A DNA stretch of 64,000 bases from Escallonia rubra (GCA_033065855.1 JAVXUO010001736.1:46001-110000), one strand, 5' to 3'. Positions 32,601 to 45,806 are shown, numbered from the stretch's first letter. Notes: generated by a model not told the origin, from the sequence alone. Numbers and translations: made by a program.

Positions 32601-34969
32601 TTACCTTAAAGATACAATTTGAACTGTATTATCAGCAACTACAAAATCTTAAGGCGGAAATTCGAAGATTCCATACAGTTCCAATGGATACTCCACAGTC
32701 AATGTTAGAAGATCCATCCAACGGGTCAAAAACAACGCAATACCTGCACGAGTAAACCAATTCAATACAGAACTACAGCAATCACACTCTGTAACCATCC
32801 AACAGTAAAGGGTATCAGCAAACACCTTCCACGCTTAGACGATTCCACAAATATTGCCTCTTCATCCTCTTCAGAGACAAGGATGCACTGCGAAAGATTC
32901 ACACCTTTAAGCAATAAATTTAGCATTTATAGTGATAGGAAATAATTTGACTGACTCACTGTTCGACTGCTGCTGACCAAAGCCTTGACAAAAACTTCAT
33001 TTGAAAGCACATCCAACTTCTTTTGCTCTTCACCCTTAAATTAGACCAAGCAAATAAACGAGTCTGAATATAACAAATAAGTTTGCATAGGCATATAATT
33101 AAATAGACAAGAGCTTCTACAAGTTAACCAAAAAAATTGAGCTTATACCAATTGACGTGAACTACAATGTGCTTAAGAACTTGCCTGCACATTGGTCTCA
33201 CCAGCAAGTCCAATGAGCTTCGCCAAACCCGCCTGCAAAAGATCACTATCACAGATGAGAACAATTTACCTGAAAATGGAAGTACAAAATTAGAAAGACG
33301 GACATAACTCATCTAATTCCTTTTGAGGCTAAAATGAACATCCTTGATGTTTCAACAAATTTTAAAACTTCAGAACAATCAAACTACAAATTAGCACAAG
33401 AGTTTCCCTTCCATAAATTGTGGGAGTAGACTGCTAAATCAGACGAGTGTAAAGCAAATTTAAAGCCCTACGTTTCCCATTTATCGTGAAGGGAATAGAA
33501 GAGACATATATTTATCAATTTAAGAAGCTCTGGCACACAGAACCGAATAGCAGGAACATTCATTTCGGAATTAAGTTACCCAAGACTGTAAAGCGTTAGC
33601 CTGTCATTAGGCTTGCCTTTTTACTTCTTGTCGAATCTATCATTGGATCAAGTAGACATACATTGAATACTAATTACCTTTCTAGCTTTAAAACTTTACA
33701 GTTGAAAAATCTCAGATTCTTGGCTAAAATATAAATTCATAACAGGATTAATCCGAACAATACGGACTATAAGTCACAATATCAAGTTTCAAAGCTTCTC
33801 TCCATACATTTTTAGCAAATTCCCCTTGCTTTTTCATCTCATTATCTGAATTCTGTACATTACTCTCTCCGTGTCGTTAACACAGCTCCATTCTGTTTCA
33901 TAATCACCTTTAAGTACATAAACACAAGCAAAAACAGAGGTGATATTGAACCCTACTATAAATTTTGGCAGCAACTCGAGTTGTAAAGGGATGACTACAA
34001 CCCTCCATAAAGCGACAATTGACGGTCACTAAACATGCTAACATTTTATTAACAACTTTAGCGACAATTTAATACCACTTTTTAAGCATCGAGAAAGTCC
34101 CAAAAGACTTATGTGTTCATTTATTGAGTGATATTTTTTTTAAGTAGGATTTATATCTCAGCACGCCCCTTTCAAGTGTGACCAAACTTTTTTTGAGTGA
34201 GCCAAACACGTGGATCAATTAAACTTGGTGACAATAGGTTTGATTTTGAATTGTCTGCTAGACTTGGATCGGTCAGCTATCATATAAGGTGAAAGTATCA
34301 AACTCAAACCAATTGGCAAGAACGGGATAGGCTCAAAAGTCTTGTATATTGAAATGTTAATCATTATCTTTTCAATTTGAGATTTCTATCTCAACACGCC
34401 TCCTCATATGTGGCTAGACTTCTTTTGTTTGGGTCAAACACGTTGGAAAAATTAAATTGGGTGACTAAGGATTTTAATTGGAAATGTTTGCAGCTGATTT
34501 GAATTACATCATGCGAAAGCATTCAGCTCAAAATCAATCGAGGGTAAATACCCGTAACATTTATATATCTTAAACTGATAATCATTATTGATGAGAGATT
34601 CATATCTCGACATGATTATCGCTCCATTGTAACAAAAAATCTTCCCATTACAAAACTTATACAGCATGCGGAAAGTGGAGCGTAAATACCGAAAGAAATT
34701 TCTGTTGACCAAAAAAAAAAAACGGTGAATCAAACTACAGACGTCGGAATGAAGTCTCTTTCAACGGGACAGAGCGAGTATACATGTAGAAAGTGGAGAC
34801 ACGCATGTACCTTGTTGACGCAAGAGCAGACGAACTTGCAACCGAGCACGATGTGACTGAGCAGGATGGAGAAGTCGCCGCGCGACTCCGGGTACTTGGA
34901 CTGCTCGTTCAGCACGAACCGCGTTATGGTCATCAAGTCCGTCCGGTAAGCATCCGCCGCGTGATCCAT
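29653..34969 (-). CDS. Cytosolic fructose-1,6-bisphosphatase
   Basis: Hydrolyses fructose 1,6-bisphosphate to fructose 6-phosphate in the cytosol, the committed step to sucrose. Coding exons in minus order: 34811-34969, 33185-33232, 32960-33034, 32826-32887, 32677-32743, 32446-32559, 31871-31957, 31009-31079, 30870-30935, 30085-30171, 29915-29990, 29653-29766. They join into 341 codons with no break, the normal length of the plant cytosolic form. It starts [20 protein letters not shown] and ends in stop after [10 protein letters not shown]. Metal and substrate motifs are intact: SEEDEE near residues 99-104 and [10 protein letters not shown] at 121-130. There is no transit peptide, and the cysteine-bearing redox loop of the chloroplast enzyme is absent. 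The intron after exon 2 begins with GC (CAG then gcaagt), an accepted GC-AG intron. Intron 1 is 1.6 kb with repeat copies. All other splice sites are GT-AG. Confidence 0.97.
30233..30323. repeat. Small direct repeat in an FBPase intron
   Basis: The phrase 'caagccaataatctacaatc' followed by cccctca occurs at about 30234 and again at about 30298, about 64 bp apart. A local duplication with no coding effect. Confidence 0.8.
34130..34640. repeat. Tandem-like repeat copies in FBPase intron 1
   Basis: A block starting 'ggatttatatctcagcacgc' (about 34147) with 'gagtgagccaaacacgtgg' recurs diverged near 34380 ('gagatttctatctcaacacg', 'gggtcaaacacgttgg') and in part near 34590 ('gagattcatatctcgacatg'). 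Probably an old repeat family in two to three copies. Confidence 0.6.
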
Positions 34970-35098
34970 CTCTTCTTCTTCTTCTTCTTTCACTCACTTC
35001 AAGCACCAGCGATATACACAGCACCAATGCACAGGCAGAAGTAATTAAGGGGAATTAAGGGGATGAGGCTATCTGGTGCAGATGGAAGTTTCGGATGA

Positions 35099-35152
35099 CA
35101 CGTGGTGGCAGCGGCGTGAGGGAGAGCACTAGTGGTCGTCACTCGAGATAAC
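35099..35152 (-). promoter_or_regulatory. G-box and I-box upstream of FBPase
   Basis: CACGTG (35099-35104) and GATAAC (35147-35152) lie 130-185 bp upstream of the start codon. G-box plus I-box pairs are well known in light-regulated plant promoters, which would suit a photosynthate-processing enzyme. I cannot see the transcription start, so whether they lie in the promoter or the leader is open. A GAA-rich leader precedes the ATG (34970-34990). Confidence 0.45.
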
Positions 35153-35283
35153 GTCCACGGGCTTGGCCTTGCCCTTCGTTTGTTTTGCCTGTGTGACCGT
35201 GTGAGAGAGGTTGGGGCAGTTATTTTGTTCGAAGCTGACGACGTCTTCTGTTTTAGCACTTCGAGGACAACTCTGCGCTGCAA

Positions 35284-36748
35284 CTGCAGATAAACCTTTT
35301 TCTATCGGTCACTTGTTTTCTAAGCCAACCTAGACTGACTGCATACACTCGGCCCCTCACTCGCGTGTGAAACACACGTGGTATCCATGAACTGGGAGTC
35401 CATATTTCAACCCACTCTTATGCATTTGAGCTTCATTTCGGCCGCTTATTCCAACTTTTATCTGGCTGTACTGTAAGTGCAACGCAAAGCCCTCAACTCT
35501 CGCTGTGATTATCAAGTTGATTAATCCAAGTTGGAGAGAGAGATACAAAGACAGAAAGTCAAAGTTTCATTTAAATTTTTTATTGCATGTTTATCCGTTA
35601 TAGCGAAGACTTGCTCTAATGCTCTCTGTAGGCGGTGAGATTTCACCTATATGGAGCATAAGCGTAGACATGAAAAGAGCGAAAATGTTCGGTCCAAATT
35701 CTAAAAAAATAAATTAAGTCATAATTCTGAGACAATTAAAAATAGGAAGATGAAACCAAAATTTTAGATATAGTAGCATGTTATGGCACAATGGGCTTCT
35801 ATCACTAGCTCTCGTTATAGTGCAGTCCTCAGTCCTGAAGCTTATTTTCGATTATATCTCATACGAGCGTTGGATAGTTAATACTATTGTTTACCGACTT
35901 AGCACAAGTTTTAACAGATTCTTTAGGCTCACTACAAAAATAGATTAATGGAACCTTCAACTTCTTTCCTCTTTTTTTTTTTTTTTTCTCTTTTTGTTAC
36001 AAAGGAAAGGAAATGAATTTCACGCTGCAACAAATATATAAAAGGTACAAAGATTGATTGGAAGCCACCGCCACTGTTTGGACTTCTAAAGAAAAAAGAT
36101 GGTCGAAGCCACATGCACCTTGCATATCGCAAAGTCAAATGACGTTGATTAAGAAATGTTGTCGCAGCGCAAAGTCAACTTGACAATTAAGGGAGTTTAG
36201 TTGGTGCGACTTTAGGCCTTTAGCTTTCCATGGGACTACAGGGCTAAGCTATTCACGAAAGAAATCACTCAACATAATGTTGATCTCCTCTTATTTATGA
36301 ACTTTGACAAGTTGGTTCTTGCTTTTTAAATGGCAAGGTGGGGTACTACGTAGAATTGTATTAAACAACAGTATTAACGTCAAAGAAGTGAGCTTGTAGT
36401 GCACGTGAAAGTGGTACAATCAAGGAAGAAATTATCGCATCATCTCATACTTAAGGTCAATTACACTTCGCACCCGGTGATTCTAATTTTGGCATTCAGA
36501 ACCGAAGCTTTGAAAATTTTGGTGTCCTTAACTATATGTCTATTAGTTTTTGAAGGACAAATGCATATTTTTTGTTGTTAAATCCACCTGTCATCCTAGT
36601 TAGCTCCAAATGGCACTAATAATTAACACCCCAAGCCATTTTAAGTCATTTTCTCGCACTTTACCTCTCCATCCCTAACTAATCATCTTCTCAACCCCCC
36701 CTCCCTAACCCACCCCACCCGCCCCCGCCTCTTTTCCGACAACCCAGG
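35284..36748. other. Intergenic, no gene seen
   Basis: AT-rich with a poly-T run near 35970. Short frames are open but none has recognisable content. Confidence 0.5.
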
Positions 36749-39380
36749 TGTAGACACTCCATTTGTGTAATAATTATAAATTAAATAAATAGTGGGTTTT
36801 ATTATTTATTAGAGTTTATTATTAAGCTTAGGCCTATCAATATAACTTGATTAGTTGATTTGGTCTAGTCAAATCCAATATTCAAGGTCATAAGTTTATG
36901 TGTTAAGTCCAGTGGTCTAGTCTTGTCTAGCAGTTCAGTCCAGTCCAAGTGTCTAGATTTTGTTTAGATAATTTAAGAAATTGTTATGTAAATTATTCCT
37001 GATGCAAGGGATAAAATCCTTGAGTTATATGGTTAAAGATGATAAATCCCGATCTGGTACATCCCATCTCCAAAATCAGAAATAATTACCAAAAATTAAG
37101 GTTAGATAATGTCTCGAAATTCGAGAAAAACATAATAAAATTATGGGATGAACCGGCCGATTTTTGACAAACCAGCTGGTTAGTTGACTTCTCTCAATTT
37201 GCATCAAATATTCTCACTTATCTCCACCTCGAAGATTGACATAGCCAATTTTATCAGTTCTGACGCCCTAGAGCACTATAAATAGACCCCTTGGCCTTTA
37301 TTTTTAGGAGTCTTCGTTTGAGTCTTGGTCTCAGTTTCAATTATACTTATTATCCCTAAAGGTTTTATACTATTTCTCCGTGAAATGGTTATCATCTCTC
37401 CCGACAATTTAGCCTTTCATATTCATTTTATAAGTTATTTAGTCTCTTGCATCGTGAATCCTTCAGAGAGTGTTCCCGAGTCATCCAAACAAGTAACTTC
37501 CCGAGGTAATTCTATCAGATTTCTAGTATAGATAATCAACATAGAATAGCCTCCCATTTCATGTGATCTCATTTCGCTTATAAGAGAATCAAAATAAGTC
37601 GTTTTCATTTCTCAGTCTAAGTCTAATACCGAAATATAGATTACTTCTCATTAAACCAAGGTCAAATTACGATTGTTTTGATTTCGATTGGTCTGACTGG
37701 ATACATAGGCAATATGACCCCTGATGTAAAGTACAAGCTAAAAATATAAAAATAAACTTAGGGTTAGGTTCGTGCATATTTACATGTTATGTGTTAAAAA
37801 ATGCCAAAAATTAATGAAAAATATAATAGAGACTGACAGGGTGTAGCAGGTGCCTAATACCTTCGCAAGCTACATAACTTAGTGCCCGAACCCATTGCCA
37901 TGTTTTCGATAGATTAATTAGTCTTTGAACATTTGTAGAGTCATTTATTGCTTTTTTTCCCCTTATTTTTCCTTGTTTGAAATTAAATAAGATAGTGACT
38001 CCTAAAATCTTTCCTAGCAATTCTTCTGAGGCGGTTCGATATAATGGCTATTCCTCTGGGGACAAAGATGACTAGTCTTGAAAAAATTTCTATTGACTGT
38101 TAACCTTGTTGTATTTTCTTATTTTGCACAATGTGTTATAACACACGCACGTCTTACGCTAACCAATCTGCGGCGTACTGCCTCAAAAAAAATTCCGAAA
38201 AAGGAAATTTTATTGGAGTCGCTATCTTATTTTATTTAAACTAGGAAAAATTATGAAAACCCTAAAAATGACTCTATAGTGTTCAACAAAGACGACTAAT
38301 CTATCGAAACCAAAAGAGGGGTTCGAGTACTAAGTTACGCAACGGGAAGGTGTTAGGCACCCACCTCGCCCTTTCAGTCTCTACTTCATTTTCAATGAAT
38401 TTTGGCCTTAAGAACACATAGCATGTAAAACATGATAAGACTCACCCCATGTTAATTATAGATTTTTGGCTAATCGTAATCAAAACTGTCATAGTTCGAG
38501 TTTGGTCCTATGAGGAGCCATCTAAATTTTGAGCCTAGACTTAGAAAAATAAATGGTACTCTTTTTGTTGTTTTAGAGATGAAATGCGATCATGGGGAAG
38601 AGAAACAATATATATGATTTTTCTACCCTAGAAAAACTAGTAAAGATTACCTCACGATGTAGCTTGATGTGACAACTCGGGGATATTCTCTATGGAATCC
38701 ACGATTCAAAGAGCAAGGAGGCATTTAAGGAGTGGTTTAAATGGCTAGACTTTGAGAGAGATAATATGTCACTTCACGAAGAAATGACACACAAGCTCTA
38801 AAGAGAATTAGCTTTTGGACCTCTAAAAATGAAGGTCAAGACCCATTTTTATAGTGCTCAGGGTCGCATAATCTAATAAGATTGGCAATGTCAATCTGTA
38901 AGGCTAGAGATAAGTCAGAAAAAGTGATAAAATCGTAAATTGATAAAAGTCGACTAACTGGCCGATTAGTCGAAAACCGACCAGTTCACCTCATTAATTA
39001 AAATTGATTTTTTAAATTTCGAGGTAGTATCTGCCTTTATTTTCGGTAATTATTTCTAAAATCGTAATTGAGATGTACCAGATTCTGGATAAGTCATTTC
39101 ATAACCAAAAAACAAATTTATTTGATTTTGACATTAAAGATAAATCATGGATTATTTGTCCCAAGTTATCTAAACAAATTACATCAATTATAATAATCTA
39201 GACCTTGGACGAACTGGACTAATGCAATTGGACTAAACTGATGGACTGGACTTGAACTGGACTTGACTTGCAACTGGACTGGACTAAATTGATTAATTAA
39301 ATTACATTACTAAGCCTAGACTCAATAATGTGCTCTGATGAATAATAAACTCATTATTTATTTAATTAAAAATGCCTACA
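36749..39380. repeat. Head-to-head pair of LTR-like sequences (large inverted repeat)
   Basis: The left half starts TGTAGACACTCCATTTGTGT at 36749. The right half, read on the minus strand from 39380, starts TGTAGGCATTTTTAATTAAA, and both continue with ATTAAATAAATA, 'aagcttaggcct' / 'agtctaggctta' and runs of 'agtccagt'. Inner edges match too: 'ggtgcctaataccttcgc' (37847-37866) is mirrored by 'gaaggtgttaggcaccc' (38346-38362), and GTGACTCC / GGAGTCGCT lie near 37994 and 38213. TGTAGACAC starts, the 'ggtgcctaataccttc' motif and a following GCGACTCC-type site are typical of plant Tat-type gypsy LTRs. No coding sequence, no matching target duplication. Confidence 0.65.
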
Positions 39381-39639
39381 AAAAATTGGATGGCTACCGA
39401 ACCCCTCATGGATAGAGCGTGCTTGCAGGCGAACATCATCAAGAAAAGGACAACACATTTTTGTAGTAAAAATAAAAAAAGACCATGCGACTCAAAGACA
39501 GACTCAAATACTCACACAAATATGAGGTCAGACCCGTACAGACTTCCTACGTATCCTCCCAAGAGAAAATAGACTGTCTGAAGCTAGAGCCAACAGTAAC
39601 AACGGTTGGTCGTCGAACAAAAATAGAAAAGAAAATTTT

Positions 39640-40160
39640 GCCTATTACCAGAGCACCAAATCGATTCGAATGGTCGACAGACAAAACTCATTTATAGATG
39701 TTGGAGTTCCCAAATCGATTTGAAATGGTCATCTAGACATGTAAAAGAAATAGCCAATTTTTCTGTTGTCGGAGCCCTCAAAATCGATTTGAAAGGGTCG
39801 ACGAATGATATATGAAAGAAAATTTTTGTCTGTTGCCAGAGCCACCAAATCGATTTGAATTGTTGACAGACAAAACTCATGTCTAGATGCCGGAGCCGCC
39901 AAATTGACTTGAAAGGGTCGTCTAGACATGTAAAATAAATCTTGAATGTTACTGGAGCCACCAAATTGATTTCAATGGTCGACAAACAAGATGAAAACAA
40001 CTTTGACAGTTGCTTGAGCCTCGAATCGATTCGACAGTGTCGATGGATTAGACAAAAATAACTTTGACCATTGCCGAAGCCCTCAAATCAATTTGAAATG
40101 ATCAACAGACAAAGTAAAAGTTTGAATAATAGTCGGAGCCAACAACGCTATAAAGCAGTT
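39640..40160. repeat. Minisatellite, unit about 60-65 bp
   Basis: About eight imperfect units share the core 'ggagccaccaaatcgatttg' followed by 'aatggtcgacagacaaa'. Units drift in length and sequence. Long open frames on the minus strand here come from the repeat and are not genes. Confidence 0.85.
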
Positions 40161-41022
40161 GGTCGCTAAGTATGAAAAAACCAATTCACCTGGTATAAAG
40201 ATGCTACTGCGATTGGCAACAAATGTGGAGTCTTGTATTGGCCTTACACCATACAAGAACCATTGAACAGAGCAATATACTTGTAAAAATTTGGGTCGTG
40301 AACCAACCAGGGATAGGATGTCGGACATGCACAGGCAGACATGCAAGCACACATATGCTGGATAGTAATGCCCTCGGGGAGAACGAATATGTATTATACA
40401 GAATGCACATATAGGCAAACACACAAAACTATATTGATGGACAAAGGTTTTACCCTTTTAAGATTAAGTTGTGATACTAAATCACTTATAATGAATTATT
40501 TTTACCTGTCAAGTCTCATTTGTGTTTAGCAATTGCACCTTTGTTCCAACCTAAAATTCCTTTGGACTCTAAATCATCTACTTGTGTGGGAGACAGATGT
40601 CGCTCCATGAAACTTTGGCCTTCGTGTGCTTAAACCATCCTTATGGCAGATAAAAATATGATTTTGGATTCAGGCTCATCTAGGATTTGTTTAGGTAAAC
40701 ATAAGACACCCATGCACCTGTATACGACAAGTATATTGGCCAGTTTAACTATTAATATTCATCAGGGTCTTGTTAGTAAAGACTTTACAATAATCGGATT
40801 TTAATTTGATTACTTATGGGGCGCAACCCCGAGTAGGTAACAAGAAACTGACCAAAAAGTATTGCAATAAGATTCACCGACCCCTGTCGCTATCATTGAG
40901 CCTGATTGGGCCGAACAATATAACACACTACTGTAGATAGTTGACCAAAGTCATGATGAACAACTTTGACAGTAGAGATCGGAGGAGTATTACCGAAGGA
41001 CAACATGAATATGTTTAATATT
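40161..41022. other. Intergenic, no gene seen
   Basis: No recognisable protein motif, RNA gene or clear repeat boundary. Confidence 0.45.
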
Positions 41023-42765
41023 TGATGCCACAGAAAATGGGTTCGCATTCGATGTGGAGGTGCCACAAGGAATGCAGTCCGAGTCAGATGCCAAGTATGT
41101 TGATGTGGGACACAGCAAGGGTGTAATAAGGGCAGAGACCAAGGGCTTTCCAAACAGAGCCTGAGGGTGGTAGTGCTGCGAGGGCACAGGGTGAATACAC
41201 GACGACAGTCACAGTCTGATGCTTAGGTCCAGAGTCAAGGTCATGTATGTTTCTCTCTCTAGAATTTTAGAGTGAGAACGTGAAAATGTTCTAGTCCTCT
41301 AAATGAATTCTCAAGACCCTTATTTATAAAGGTTGAGATGATGATGTCATCAGCCAACACCTGGTGCTCCCCGGGAGTGACACGCCACCTAGGGGTCCAC
41401 AGGTGTCAGTGCTCCACAGACTGTCGGATCGTATATTTACCCAACCTGCTCCTCACAGCGTCACTTTGTCTGTCTGGAAAGACTGGCTTCCACATCGTCG
41501 GTGTGACCAGAGAACCCCCTTGATCTAGCCACCAATCCAAGGCCCTTGTAGAGTCCCACAGGCCTGGCAGCGGTGGGGAAGACCCGACGCCCAACTGTCA
41601 TACGAACTAGGCGTGATGCCCTCCGGAGACCTGTTCCCGTCTCAAAATGACCCGGGGGTCATAGTCTCTGGGGGTGCTGATAAGCCCCCGGTGCCGTAGC
41701 ACGTAGGCCAACCACGTAGACACCTTGGTGGAGATAGTGTCCCGGACGAGTCGCTTATTCCGCGGGCTGAGGTAGCATCCCGGAGGAGCCATCTACCCTG
41801 CAGAAGGGGAGTCTTCATACCGGAGCACTTAGAGCTCCCTGGCAGAGATAGTGTCCCGGAGGAGTCGCATATCCCCGCGGGTGAGTCCTTGTGTCGAAGC
41901 ACTCGGAGCGCGTCAAGGTAGCATCCCGGAGGAGCCGTCTACCCGACGAGCCGAGGTAGCATCTCGGAGGAGCCGTCTACCTGGCGGAAGGTGAGTTGAA
42001 AAGCTCCCTGGCAGAGATAGTGTCCCAGAGAAGTCACCTATCCCGCGGGTGAGTCCTTGTGCCAGAGCATTCTGAGCGTGTCAAGGTAGCATCCCGGAGG
42101 AGCCATCTACCTGGCTCTGGAGAGTGGGTCGAAGCATGTTCCACGACCAAGGCAAGGTGCGCATGGGCGTGGATGACGAGGGTCGCGGGGACGGTGCGCG
42201 GGCGATGGGTGACAGGCATCGCGAAGACGGTGCCCGGGCGACAGGTGTCGCGGAGTCAGCGCGCGGGCGCTGGAGACGGGGGTCTCAGAGACGGTGCCCA
42301 GGCGACGGGCGACAGGCGTCGCTGGCGACTGGGGTCGTAGACACGGCATGCGGGCATGGGTGACAAGGGTCGCGGAGAAGGCGTCCAGGCGACGAGCGTC
42401 GCGTAGTTGGGGCGCGGACGTGGTTGACAGGTGTTGCAGACGATGCATGGTCTCTTGAAGAGAAGTGAATGTGCTAAGGGGGTAGGCCAAAGGCCAAGGC
42501 CCCCTCTTGGGGGAAGGCCAAGGCCAACCTTCTTGGGCAAGTGCCAAGGCATGCCGACGAGCGACGGGTGACGTGCGACATGCGGCGGTCTCAACGTGAT
42601 GAGGCGTCGCGCAAAAATGAGTTAGTGACGAAGTAACGTAGAGAAAGTGAAAGGTGCACATAACTTGAGCGTGCATGTTTTGACCGGTTGGAAGCGTTGA
42701 ATATTAACTGTTGCATGTGCCGACGTGTCGCGCGAAATGGGACTCCTAGTGGGTCCATAGGTGTA
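41023..42765 (-). repeat. Second gypsy LTR of the 26-29 kb family, apparently solo
   Basis: Starts TGATGCCACAGAAAATGGG and matches the 26409-29043 LTR at both ends ('atgcagtccgagtcag', 'gcgtgcatgttttgaccg', 'ttaactgttg'). It shares the minus-strand promoter TATAAATA (41321-41328). Its middle holds its own tandem units ('gtagcatcccggaggagcc' repeated at 41770-42120, and 'gacaggcgtcgc'-like units at 42190-42440). No gag, pol or primer-binding site adjoins it on either side, so it is a solo LTR or a fragment. The right border is approximate. Confidence 0.7.
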
Positions 42766-43809
42766 GCCAAGATAGGTTGAGAATAATATTATACTCAAAC
42801 AACGGATTATCAGTTTTGACGCCAAATAGAAAACAACGTAAATTCTAAAGTTTGTTGTTTCCACCCGCTATCAATTAAAATCAAATTTTTCGTAGGGCTA
42901 ATTCTTTTTTATTGTTTCAGATGATCGGTGATTTTGTTCATATCAAGGTAGTACTTACGTTTTTCTCTCTAAATCTGCAGCTCTTTACTGCAATTTATCA
43001 AAATTTGCCAAAATGTATGCAATTTATAAATTGGGGTTGAGTTGTTGTTGCGCGCTTCAACCATGATTTCAGTACCAGAGCTCCCGTTGCTAAAAAAAAG
43101 TCATATTTATTTACTGCCGTGTAAAATTACACTCTCAGATTTTCTATGTACTTAAGTGGCGTTAACAGAACGATAAATTTTAAAAATCGCTTGATGAAGT
43201 GAAGTGCGATGCTTCTAGAAAAAATTGCATACACTACGCAGTAATATTAACTTCTAACACAAGTCAAAACGCAGCTCCAAAGTACAAAAACCGGCAGACA
43301 AACCCACGAACCACCGTACCCCCTTGCTCCAAACTTGAATTCACGGTGCAGATTCTCGCACCGGAAAAAGCAGACGTTTTGCCCTCTCATTGAAGGCAAG
43401 TATCCCCCTTTTATCCTGAACCTCCACTTTCCACAAACACCCTCACCCTCTTCCAGAAATTCCCATACACGACTAGGCAACCAAACAACAAATCCAAGGG
43501 CAAAATCGTCCTCCCAAACCCAAAACGACCTCGTTTAACTCCTTCACTGCCCGGCGTGATGAAATCAAATTCCACTCTTGTAATCCAGGAAAGTTGACGT
43601 GGATCACGAGCTATGGAGTGCATAAAGTTTCAATCTTCGTGATTGGATTTGTCGTTGTATGTATTCAATTCTTGCGCCATTTGAAAGCCGCTAAATTTGT
43701 CGGGGTGCTGTTATTGCAGAGCACAGTATCTTGATCCGCATGGTTTAGGTAAGAGTAATACTCTGAGTTAAGTTGAAAACCTAGGGTTTGCGATTCCGAT
43801 CCGATTGAA
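42766..43809. other. Upstream region of the MINDY-3 gene
   Basis: No gene seen in the first 800 bp. The last 150-200 bp probably hold the leader of the plus-strand gene. I could not place a TATA box with confidence. Confidence 0.4.
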
Positions 43810-45762
43810 ATGGCAGATCAGGAGGAGGAGGATTTGCGAATGGCGCTGAGGATGAGCATGGGGCAGCAGCACGACCCGCCGGAGCCGAAGCGGAGCAAGC
43901 CGAGGGAGACTAACGCCGCTGCAGGCGGAGAGGAGGAGTCGCCTGAGGTGAGGAACAGGCGGCTGCAGCGGGAGCTGATGGCGGCCGCGGCGGAGAAGCG
44001 GATGAGTTTGGCAGGAAGGAGCGCCATCGGCTTCGGTTCGGCTTCGGCTCCCCTTCCGGTTGTGGAGATTCCGGTGAGTGGTGAGAAGAGCGCCGAAAAT
44101 TTAGGGGAGGAGTTGGCGGCGGAGGAGGCGGATAGGCTGTTTTCCATGGTGTTTGGCAGCGGAGTTACGAGGGATATACTTGCACAATGGAGTAATCAGG
44201 GAATTAGGTATGTTTTATCATGTAATTGCAGAATTCTTTTTTATGCATACGCAGTATATGCTTTTTGTGTGTAATGTGGACTAGTTAGTGCCTTAGTGGT
44301 ATCGATAGTTACTTGTGGTACTCTTGAGTTATAGAGACTATAAAAGTTTGAAGTGAGCTTCAGTTTTAGAGGTGCTTAGCTATTTTCACTAGGTTCAAAA
44401 TCAGATGAAGACTTTATCATGTTGTCCTACATATGGGAAAAATCTGTTCCTTATGTAGTTTCTGGCCTACTATTTTACCAAGGTACTTCCAGCCTTCTGT
44501 AATGGCAGTAAAGAGTTTAATCCAGTCAATCAGAACATGCTGTGTTTGAAAGCTTTCGAATGCTATGTGCTTCTAGGTCTGCGTTTTTTGGGATTCTTAA
44601 TGTGGTCTAAAAAAGTAGAAGTTCATATATGGCCTTAAATACAGTTGGAACTATTCAAACCTCCTAAAAAAGGATTATTCATCATTATGAACGCAAGGCA
44701 TATGCTTTCCAGTAGTGCAGCTCTAGACATCCTTGGGACTCGTAAATAAAATTTTTAAACGTCAGAACATATCGTATTGGAACTGATGTGGAATGGCCAC
44801 AATGCTGGGTCCTTTCACTTTTTTATATGCTGAAATGTAAGGAGTTAATATTCATATCAGCATAATTATCTTGAGTCCATGTGCCGCTAAACTAGGCTCT
44901 ACTACAATATCTCATCCATCTTCTACATATTGGCCCAGTTACCATTGTGTTATAAAAGCATACACGTCATGTTGAAATAGGGCAAGAAGATCAGTTTATC
45001 TTCAGATAAAGACGTCAAAATTCATCGTCTTTGGCCGTTGGCTGATATTTGTGCTATAGCCAACTTTAATTCCATTTTGCAATATGTTCTTTATATGTAG
45101 ATGGTACAATGATTTTACTTATCTTATGGCCGATATTTATGAGGTTCTAACAATTATGGATAGCCAGCTGAGTCCCTATCTGCTTTTCCACTAAAAACGG
45201 AAGAAGTTGGTGAGAAGGAACTTGGCTTTCTTTGCTTCAGAGGCAGCAAACGAGGCCTATGTTACACTGATAAGTGAAAGAAAACAAAAGAATTGGCTTA
45301 TATGTGTTGTTGTTTCTATATAGAGGAGATTAAGAGTTTTTTCGAGCACTTACAATGCATTGTTAGTTGCCAGAGCTTGCTGGAATGTTTGCGCATTACA
45401 TGGGTTTTCTCTAGTTTTTGCAATTTTCTAATCTCATCAACATAGGTAGAAAGAAGAAGAAGAAGGCCCCCCGGGGGGGGGGGGGGGGGGGGGGTGCGGG
45501 GCGGCAAATATAGAAATTATTAATAGTTTCACTGGTCTTGTTTTGAGGGGTGAAGGATTCTCTTGATGGTTTCTAAAAATCCTGTAGAATGTTATAACTT
45601 TAGCCCATGTACGACAGGTGACTTGTTTTTAGGTATTTTTTAATTTCGTATCGCATTCGCCCAGTGTACTAATCGTCTGTTTTGATGAGCATGTAGCCTT
45701 TCTTCTGTACTTGTTTGAGCATTCATGCATCAAGCCTTTTATCTTTTCCTAGTGAGTCCTGG

Positions 45763-45806
<44 letters not shown>

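Noticed and set aside
42059..42676. Long GC-rich open frames on both strands
   Set aside because: They lie in tandem units of the second gypsy LTR and are open on both strands because of base composition.
41023..42790. Target duplication ATATT around the second gypsy LTR
   Set aside because: ATATT occurs before 41023 and again near 42787, but the LTR homology seems to end about 20 bp earlier and the word is common in AT-rich DNA.
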